Source of the DNA: Arsenophonus sp031446125
GTDB lineage: Bacteria; Pseudomonadota; Gammaproteobacteria; Enterobacterales; Enterobacteriaceae
Length of the DNA stretch: 64,000 bases
Direction: 5' to 3'
Assembly (NCBI GenBank): GCA_031446125.1
Contig: CP132909.1
Coordinates: forward strand, 186,001-250,000
Positions 58,457 through 64,000 of this stretch are shown in pieces; the stretch's first letter is position 1, and each line of letters begins with the position of its first letter. The position numbers were made by a program, and so were the translations under genes. Below the pieces are notes generated by a model. The model ran no database searches. It saw only the letters and a list, made by a program, of their open reading frames with translations, and was not told the DNA's origin.

Positions 58457-59188
58457 ATGATTATTAAACTAACAGAAATTAATTTTTTTTATGGTAATTA
58501 TCAAGTCTTACATAATATTAATTTAGAATGTATAAAAGGCGAAACAGTAATATTTCTTGGTTCAAGTGGTGCTGGTAAAAGTTCATTATTACGCGTTTTT
58601 AATTTATTGGATTGGCCTAGTTCAGGTCATTTAGAGATTGTTGGTTTTTATTTTGATTTTAAAAAAAAATACAAAAAAATAAAAATTGAAAATTTAAGAA
58701 AACAAGTAGGTATGGTATTTCAACAATATAATTTATGGCCACATTTTACAGTTATAGAAAATTTAATTCAGGCTCCTTGTTTAGTTTTAGGATTAAGCAA
58801 AAAAATAGCTAAAACAAAAGCTAAAAATTTATTGAGACGTTTAGATTTAATAGAATTTTCTAATCAGTTTCCACTATATCTTTCTTGTGGTCAGCAACAA
58901 AGAGTAGCAATTGCCAGAGCATTGATGATGGAACCTAAAATATTACTATTTGATGAACCAACGGCATCTTTAGATCCAGGAATGAAAGCACAATTTATGC
59001 AAATTGTCAAAGAATTATCAAAACAAGGTATTACACAGTTGATTGTAACCCATGATACTGATTTTGCAAAAAAAACAGCAAGTAAAATTGTTTATATGGA
59101 AAAAGGATATATTTTAGAACAAGGAGGTATTTGTCATTTAACTAAACCAAAAACTGAAGGTTTTTCACATTATTTATCTCATATTTAA
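58457..59188 (+). CDS. artP: Arginine ABC transporter ATP-binding protein ArtP
   Basis: ArtP powers the ArtQM permease for arginine uptake. The 243 residues (242 in E. coli) have Walker A GSSGAGKSS, the Q-loop VGMVFQQYNLWPH, Walker B ILLFDEPTASLD and the switch histidine in VTHDTDFA. The ABC signature reads LSCGQQQ with Cys144 in place of the first glycine of LSGGQ. An A9 run lies near 58660 in frame. It is the first gene of artP-I-Q-M; artI starts 14 bases after its stop. Confidence 0.94.
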   Translation: MIIKLTEINFFYGNYQVLHNINLECIKGETVIFLGSSGAGKSSLLRVFNLLDWPSSGHLEIVGFYFDFKKKYKKIKIENLRKQVGMVFQQYNLWPHFTVIENLIQAPCLVLGLSKKIAKTKAKNLLRRLDLIEFSNQFPLYLSCGQQQRVAIARALMMEPKILLFDEPTASLDPGMKAQFMQIVKELSKQGITQLIVTHDTDFAKKTASKIVYMEKGYILEQGGICHLTKPKTEGFSHYLSHI

Positions 59189-59202
59189 TTAAGAATTTTA
59201 CA

Positions 59203-59946
59203 ATGAAAAAAAAATTTTTGTTTTTTATTTTATATTTTTTATCTTCATCAGTATTATCATTACAAAAAGAAATTATAAGATTTGCAACTGAAGCAAGTTA
59301 TCCACCATTTGAATCAATTGACAGCAATAACAGAATCATTGGTTTTGATATTGATATTGCTAAAACAATATGTAAAAAACTTGATGTAATTTGTACATTC
59401 ACTAACCAATCTTTTGATGGTTTAATACCTAGTTTAAAAATGCGACGATTTGACGCTTTAATTTCAGCCATTGACATTACATCAGAAAGAAAAAAACAAG
59501 TTGATTTTAGTGTTCCATATTATAATAATTGTACAACCTTTTTTATTTTAAATTCACATGAAATTGATAAAACATTTTTAAAAATTAAAAAAATTGGCGT
59601 ACAAAATGGTACTACTCATCAAAAATATATTATGAAAAAATATAAAAATGTGCACATTATTCCTTATGACAATTACCAAACAGCTATTTTAGATTTACAA
59701 AATAAAAGGATAAATGCTTTTTTTGGTGATTTTGATGTAATAAGCGAATGGTTACGAAAAAGCAACAATCAATCATTATTTATAATAGGTGAAAAGATAA
59801 AAGATTCAAATTATTTTTCTGCTGGTTTTGGTATTGCTGTACGTAAAGGTAATAAAGTTCTTCTTGATAAATTAAATACATCAATAACACAAGTTAAACA
59901 AGATGGTTCCTATGATATTATTTATAAAAAATGGTTAAAAAAGTAA
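59203..59946 (+). CDS. artI: Arginine-binding periplasmic protein ArtI
   Basis: ArtI is the solute-binding protein that delivers arginine to ArtQMP. The 247 residues have an N-terminal signal peptide (lysines then a hydrophobic stretch to about residue 19). The bilobal binding domain follows: EIIRFATEASYPPFESID, GFDIDIAKTICKKLD, FDALISAIDIT, GVQNGTTHQKYI and DLQNKRINAFFGD. It matches ArtI better than ArtJ in these segments. artJ is not found downstream, so this is the only binding protein of the system in the window. Confidence 0.93.
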   Translation: MKKKFLFFILYFLSSSVLSLQKEIIRFATEASYPPFESIDSNNRIIGFDIDIAKTICKKLDVICTFTNQSFDGLIPSLKMRRFDALISAIDITSERKKQVDFSVPYYNNCTTFFILNSHEIDKTFLKIKKIGVQNGTTHQKYIMKKYKNVHIIPYDNYQTAILDLQNKRINAFFGDFDVISEWLRKSNNQSLFIIGEKIKDSNYFSAGFGIAVRKGNKVLLDKLNTSITQVKQDGSYDIIYKKWLKK

Positions 59947-59959
59947 TTTAATTATAGTG

Positions 59960-60709
59960 ATGAATAATTTTTTATTTTTAATGAATGCTGCATGCATGAC
60001 CATTACTTTGTCCATTATCTCCTTGTTTTTAGGATTGATATTAGGAATGTTATTTGCAGCTTTGGAGATTTTCCCAAGTCGGATTGTAGCATTTTTTGGA
60101 TCTTGTTTAGTAAATTTAATTCGTGGTTTACCCGAATTATTAGTGATATTATTTATTTATTATGGTACATTAAAAATTGTAATTTTATTAGATGATGGTA
60201 TTAAAATAAATTTATTTTTCTGGAAAATAATCTTTCAAATTAATTCTGAATATTTATTTATAAAAAAATATAACTTTGATCTTATACCTTTTTTTTGTGG
60301 TGTTCTTTCTCTTTCTTTATTATATGGAGCTTATGCTTCTCAAATTTTAAAATGTGCAATAAAAATTATTCCATTTGGTCAATGGGAAGCAGGTTTAGTA
60401 CTGGGTTTTACGAGAAATATGATTTTTTTACGTTTTATTATTCCACAAATATGGCGTCATACTCTACCAGGATTGGCTAATCAATGGTTGGTCTTATTAA
60501 AAGATACCTCATTACTTTCATTAATTAGTGTAAATGATTTAATGTTACAAACAAAAAACATTATTAATCGTACTCAAGATCCTTTTACTTGGTATTTAAT
60601 TGTAGCTTTAATTTACCTATTTATTAGTGTGATAAGTAAAAGCGTTTTACGATGGATCGAATTATCCAGCAATAATTTTGAAGGTAAAACAAAAAAATGT
60701 TCGAATTAA
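59960..60709 (+). CDS. artQ: Arginine ABC transporter permease ArtQ
   Basis: ArtQ is one of the two integral membrane subunits of the arginine importer. The 249 residues have five or so membrane helices and the HisMQ-type coupling loop near EAGLVLGFTRNMIFLRFIIPQIW. The segments TILRGLPE-like NLIRGLPELLVILFIYYG and LPGLANQWLVLLKDTSLLSLISVNDLM are conserved. I start at the ATG at 59960, matching E. coli MNEFF; a GTG lies one codon upstream. Its end overlaps artM by 13 bases. Confidence 0.94.
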   Translation: MNNFLFLMNAACMTITLSIISLFLGLILGMLFAALEIFPSRIVAFFGSCLVNLIRGLPELLVILFIYYGTLKIVILLDDGIKINLFFWKIIFQINSEYLFIKKYNFDLIPFFCGVLSLSLLYGAYASQILKCAIKIIPFGQWEAGLVLGFTRNMIFLRFIIPQIWRHTLPGLANQWLVLLKDTSLLSLISVNDLMLQTKNIINRTQDPFTWYLIVALIYLFISVISKSVLRWIELSSNNFEGKTKKCSN

Positions 60710-61383
60710 TAATTTCTTTATTACCAGGATTATATAGGAGTTTGTCTTTAACATTTTTTTCATTATTGATTGGATTGTTTTTATCGTTATTTTTTACTAT
60801 TATTTTATCTTTAAAAATAAAATTTATTTCTATTTTTATTTTAGGTTATATTACTGTATTTACAGGTACTCCTTTACTGGTTCAATTTTTTCTTTTTTAT
60901 TATGTTCCTAATCAATTTTCTTTTTTAAAAGCATATGATACATTATGGTTTTTAATTTCCTCACCATGGATTTGTGCTATGACAGCATTATCACTTAATA
61001 GTGCAGCTTATTGCACATTATTATTTCATGGTGCATTAAAGGCAATAGATAATACTATATGGGAATCTTGTCAAGCATTAGGTTTATCACATTATCAATC
61101 TTTAAAAATTATTTTGCCTTATGTTTTTAAACAAATCATATTATCATATGGTAATGAAGTTATGCTGGTTTTTAAAAGCACTGGACTAGCTAGTACTATA
61201 ACATTATTAGAAATAATGGGATATAGTCAACAAATTTTTAGTCAAACTTATAATATTAACATATTTATTGCAGCAGGGATCATTTATTTATTTTTTAATA
61301 GTATTTTTGCTTTATTAATACATCAATTCTCACAATACATGTTATCTTTTGAAAAGAAATCATATGAAAGAAATATTTATTAA
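60697..61383 (+). CDS. artM: Arginine ABC transporter permease ArtM
   Basis: ArtM pairs with ArtQ to form the translocation pore. The 228 residues (222 in E. coli) include membrane helices around GYITVFTGTPLLVQFFLFYY, LSLNSAAYCTLLFHGALKAI, the coupling loop WESCQALGLSHYQSLKIILPY and VFKSTGLASTITLLEIMGYSQ. The start lies inside artQ, so the two are probably coupled. The operon ends here; artJ is absent. Confidence 0.94.
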   Translation: MFELIISLLPGLYRSLSLTFFSLLIGLFLSLFFTIILSLKIKFISIFILGYITVFTGTPLLVQFFLFYYVPNQFSFLKAYDTLWFLISSPWICAMTALSLNSAAYCTLLFHGALKAIDNTIWESCQALGLSHYQSLKIILPYVFKQIILSYGNEVMLVFKSTGLASTITLLEIMGYSQQIFSQTYNINIFIAAGIIYLFFNSIFALLIHQFSQYMLSFEKKSYERNIY

Positions 61384-61809
61384 AAAAAAATCTTATTTTT
61401 GTAAAAATTCTTAAAAATGTGGTCTATTAGTATTATATTTAATATTTTTATAAATTAGATATTATTTGATTTATATATTTAAAATTAAGAAAAATATTAT
61501 TTTTTTTAAAAAAAATAATTTATATTTTATATTTTTGATACACGTTTTTTATAAAATTAAAAATTAATATTAAAGTTTTATATTAATACAAGCGATTTAT
61601 TTTTATCATATTATAATTTTTTAAAAATTTCTAATATAAAATATTAAAAAATAATTTTTGTTATTATAAAAATTCTTAATTTTTTGAATTTCTTTTGTTT
61701 TAATTTTAAAATCTGTTAAAATATATATTTATATACTAATAAATGAATCATGTATTTTTATTTATCATCTAAAATATAATTTATATTTTTAAAAATAAAA
61801 GGAAAAAAA
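61384..61809. other. A/T-rich spacer between artM and grxA
   Basis: About 430 bases. artJ follows artM in E. coli; no remnant is visible. The AGGA at 61800-61803 serves grxA. Confidence 0.55.
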
Positions 61810-62067
61810 ATGTTTCTTATTATTTTTGGACGTGCCGGGTGCCCATATTGTATTTCTTCAAAGAAAATAGCAGAAAAATTAAAAAATACATTGAATGATT
61901 TTAATTATAGTTATATTGACATTGAAGTTGAAAATATAACAAAAAATGATTTAAGTAAAAAAGTAGGAAAAATAGTCAAAACAGTACCCCAAATTTTTCT
62001 TGATGGAAAACATATTGGTGGTTTCACAGAATTTGAAAAATATACTAAAGAATATTTATTGTGTTAA
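61810..62067 (+). CDS. grxA: Glutaredoxin 1
   Basis: GrxA is a glutathione-dependent disulfide reductase and electron donor for ribonucleotide reductase. The 85 residues equal the E. coli length. The active site is GCPYC (residues 11-14 region), with the TVPQIFLDGKHIGGFTEF glutathione-binding segment. AGGA precedes the ATG. It lies between the art and ybjG genes, collinear with E. coli. Confidence 0.96.
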   Translation: MFLIIFGRAGCPYCISSKKIAEKLKNTLNDFNYSYIDIEVENITKNDLSKKVGKIVKTVPQIFLDGKHIGGFTEFEKYTKEYLLC

Positions 62068-62265
62068 ATAATTTTTTTATATAACATATTTTTATATTTT
62101 TTATAAAATTTTAACCTTGATTTATTTAAATAGTGAAATTAAAATATTTATGTTTAAAATAAAACAATATAATCAATAAAATTCTTTATGATAAACAACA
62201 TGTTTTACTCACATATTCTACTAAAATAGTTTAAATTTATTGAAAAAACTAATAATTTTTCTATT

Positions 62266-62844
62266 GTGTTAAATGATATTAATTTAAATTTATTTCATTT
62301 AATAACGTCTATACCAATAACATCTGGTATCGCATTAAAATTTGTTTTTTTTCTTGCTCATCAATTAATTTTTATTTTTTTCTTTTGTACTATTTTATAT
62401 TGGTTTTTGGGTTTAAAAAAGACAATCATTATTCGAATGATATTTGTTTATAAAACTTTTATTGCTATTATTATCTCTTTATTAATGTCTTGGATTATCG
62501 GGATATTTTTTTCTCAAGAACGACCTTTTTTGATTATTGCATGTAAACATTTACTTACACATAAAGAGACACCATCATTTCCAAGTAATCATGGGATTGT
62601 AGCTTTTACTATTTCTTTTAGTTTTTTGTTTTGGTTCAAGAAAAATTGGGTTGGATTTTTATTATTTATGAAATCTTTCATGATTGCTGGAGCCAGAATT
62701 TTTTTATGTATACATTGGCCTCTTGATATGTTAGGTGCTTTTATATTGTCTGTAATAGCTTGTGGGATAAGTCAATTATTTTATACAGTTTTTAGATATA
62801 AAATATTACCATATATAATTAAACTGTATCAGTTGTTTTTTTAA
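62266..62844 (+). CDS. ybjG: PAP2 phosphatase, undecaprenyl-diphosphatase YbjG
   Basis: YbjG-type enzymes recycle the undecaprenyl carrier lipid of peptidoglycan and O-antigen synthesis. The 192 residues (198 in E. coli) have several membrane helices and the three PAP2 motifs: QERPF, FPSNHG and ARIFLCIHWPLDM. The serine that usually precedes Arg in the third motif is Ala. The start is GTG at 62266 and no good ribosome-binding site is seen. Position after grxA supports ybjG rather than pgpB. Confidence 0.88.
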   Translation: MLNDINLNLFHLITSIPITSGIALKFVFFLAHQLIFIFFFCTILYWFLGLKKTIIIRMIFVYKTFIAIIISLLMSWIIGIFFSQERPFLIIACKHLLTHKETPSFPSNHGIVAFTISFSFLFWFKKNWVGFLLFMKSFMIAGARIFLCIHWPLDMLGAFILSVIACGISQLFYTVFRYKILPYIIKLYQLFF

Positions 62845-63442
62845 TTTAATATTCTTTTAAATCATATTAATTTTAAAACATATAATTTAGTATATTAACT
62901 ATATGTTTGATCTAGAAATATTTTTTTAAAAATAAGTTTAAAATTATTTTTTTAAAAAAAAGTATATTATAATTAATAAAAAAAATAGTTTTATTAAATA
63001 TATTATTATAAACAAAAAATTATATTTTTTATTTTAAATATGGCAGATATTTTAGATAAAATAAAATTAATATTTTTTTTATGCTTCTTATAAAAAAAAT
63101 TTTTAAATTTGATTTTAACTTTATTTTTATAAGATAGTTTTCAAAAAAGAAATTTTATGATTAATAATTACATTTATATAAAGTTAATTTGTATGGAAAA
63201 CAATTATAGTAAATTATTATTTTGATATTTTTTATTTTGAAAAAATATTAATTATATGAGATATAAATTACTGTACAATAGAATTATCAAAAATGTATAA
63301 AAAAATTTAATGAAAAATTTTATTAAAATAAATTTTATAAAACATGCTTAATTTATATAATGTATAATAAAGAAAAAAATCATATTTCTGGTAAGTCATT
63401 TTTAAATCTATTATATATATTTAATATATTGTAGAGATTATT
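62845..63442. other. A/T-rich spacer between ybjG and sdaC
   Basis: About 600 bases without a supported gene. ybjG and sdaC are distant in E. coli, so this is another block junction. A run GTAGAGA at 63431 precedes the sdaC start. Confidence 0.55.
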
Positions 63443-64000
63443 ATGAATAAAAAAAGAATTCCTTTTATAAGTTCAAGACACAACAATCAATATATACAAA
63501 GTTGGCATAAACATGATATTTTTTGGATTTTAAGTTTATATGGAACAGCAATTGGTGCTGGTGTACTTTTTTTACCCATTAATATTGGTATAAATGGATT
63601 TTTGCCAGTAATATTAATGACATTATTATCGTTTCCAATGGTATTTTTTTCTCATCGTGGGTTGGCTCGTTTTATATTAGCTAGCTCAAAAATAGATAAT
63701 GATATTACTCAAGCAGCTGAAGAATATTTTGGTTTTTTTTTTGGTAATTTAGTTACAATTCTTTATTTTTTTTCTATTTATCCAATTTTATTAGTATATG
63801 GTATTTCTGTTACTAATAATGTTGAATATTTTATTGTGCAACTTCTGGGATACCTTCCACCTCCCCGTTGGTTGTTATCATTACTTCTTATTGGTAGTAT
63901 TATTAGTATAGTTACTTTAGGTGAAAAATATATAATAAAAAGAATAAGTATTTTAGGATTTTTTTTTATTATTATGCTTTTGTTATTTTCATTGTATATG
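63443..64000 (+). CDS. sdaC: Serine/proton symporter SdaC (3' end outside window)
   Basis: SdaC imports L-serine with protons and belongs to the hydroxy/aromatic amino acid permease family. The first 186 residues are visible (about 429 in E. coli), and the frame is open to the last base. A cytosolic N-terminus leads into SLYGTAIGAGVLFLPINIGINGF, SFPMVFFSHRGLARFIL, DITQAAEEYFG, YFFSIYPILLVYGISVTNNVE and LLGYLPPPRWLLSLLLIG, all matching SdaC more closely than TdcC. It would feed serine to GlyA. Confidence 0.88.
   Translation, partial: MNKKRIPFISSRHNNQYIQSWHKHDIFWILSLYGTAIGAGVLFLPINIGINGFLPVILMTLLSFPMVFFSHRGLARFILASSKIDNDITQAAEEYFGFFFGNLVTILYFFSIYPILLVYGISVTNNVEYFIVQLLGYLPPPRWLLSLLLIGSIISIVTLGEKYIIKRISILGFFFIIMLLLFSLYM

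Noticed and set aside
1..64000. CRISPR arrays, insertion sequences, prophage, toxin-antitoxin pairs, replication origin
   Set aside because: No spaced repeats, transposase, integrase or DnaA-box clusters were seen; ratA lacks ratB, so it is not counted as a toxin-antitoxin pair.

Overview
This 64 kb window looks like part of the chromosome of a long-established, genome-reduced gammaproteobacterial endosymbiont related to the Enterobacterales. Base composition is very AT-rich (roughly four-fifths by eye). Nearly every gene has a clear enterobacterial homologue, usually of near-identical length. There are no mobile elements, phage genes or CRISPR arrays. Genes cover about 72% of the window; the rest is almost pure A/T spacer, often sitting exactly where an enterobacterial gene has been lost. 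H-NS, a glutamine-dependent 540-residue NadE, HspQ, SdaC and ArtPIQM are retained, which argues for a lineage less reduced than Buchnera. The NadE type and the H-NS sequence fit Yersinia-, Serratia- or Morganellaceae-like ancestry, but I cannot fix the genus.

Layout by E. coli-like gene blocks: (1) 1-8847, infB-rbfA-truB-rpsO-pnp-deaD (translation initiation, ribosome maturation, RNA decay). (2) 9484-16895, lptG-lptF divergent from pepA and valS. (3) 17552-19951, hspQ, tusE, tRNA-Ser(UGA), tRNA-Asn(GUU) and a cold-shock protein. (4) 20344-25229, tmRNA, smpB, ratA, bamE, nadK, grpE, ung. (5) 26328-40455, lepA-lepB-rnc-era-pdxJ-acpS-yfhL-tadA-nadE-glyA-suhB-iscS. (6) 40571-43381, sppA and xthA. 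(7) 44926-50884, galU, hns, ychE, clsA, yciC. (8) 51111-64000, ahpC, lolA, ftsK, trxB, infA, artPIQM, grxA, ybjG and the start of sdaC.

Together the genes describe a cell that keeps translation and ribosome rescue (IF1, IF2, RbfA, Era, LepA, SmpB/tmRNA), RNA processing (RNase III, PNPase, DeaD), a real outer membrane (LptFG, LolA, BamE, SppA, LepB, cardiolipin synthase, YbjG), base-excision repair (Ung, XthA), thiol and peroxide defence (TrxB, GrxA, AhpC), cofactor steps (PdxJ, NadE, NadK, AcpS, GlyA) and arginine and serine uptake.

I found no new multi-gene system. The interesting signals are how individual proteins are being pared down. era is split by a one-base slip in an A10 tract. SuhB has lost four metal-binding acidic residues, as if only its transcription-antitermination role remains. 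ValRS has a damaged proofreading site. IscS has lost the C-terminal tail that binds IscU, alongside loss of the adjacent isc genes. FtsK has lost its DNA-orienting gamma domain. Some regulation is visibly preserved: a near-consensus sigma-32 promoter before grpE and a hairpin in the pnp leader.
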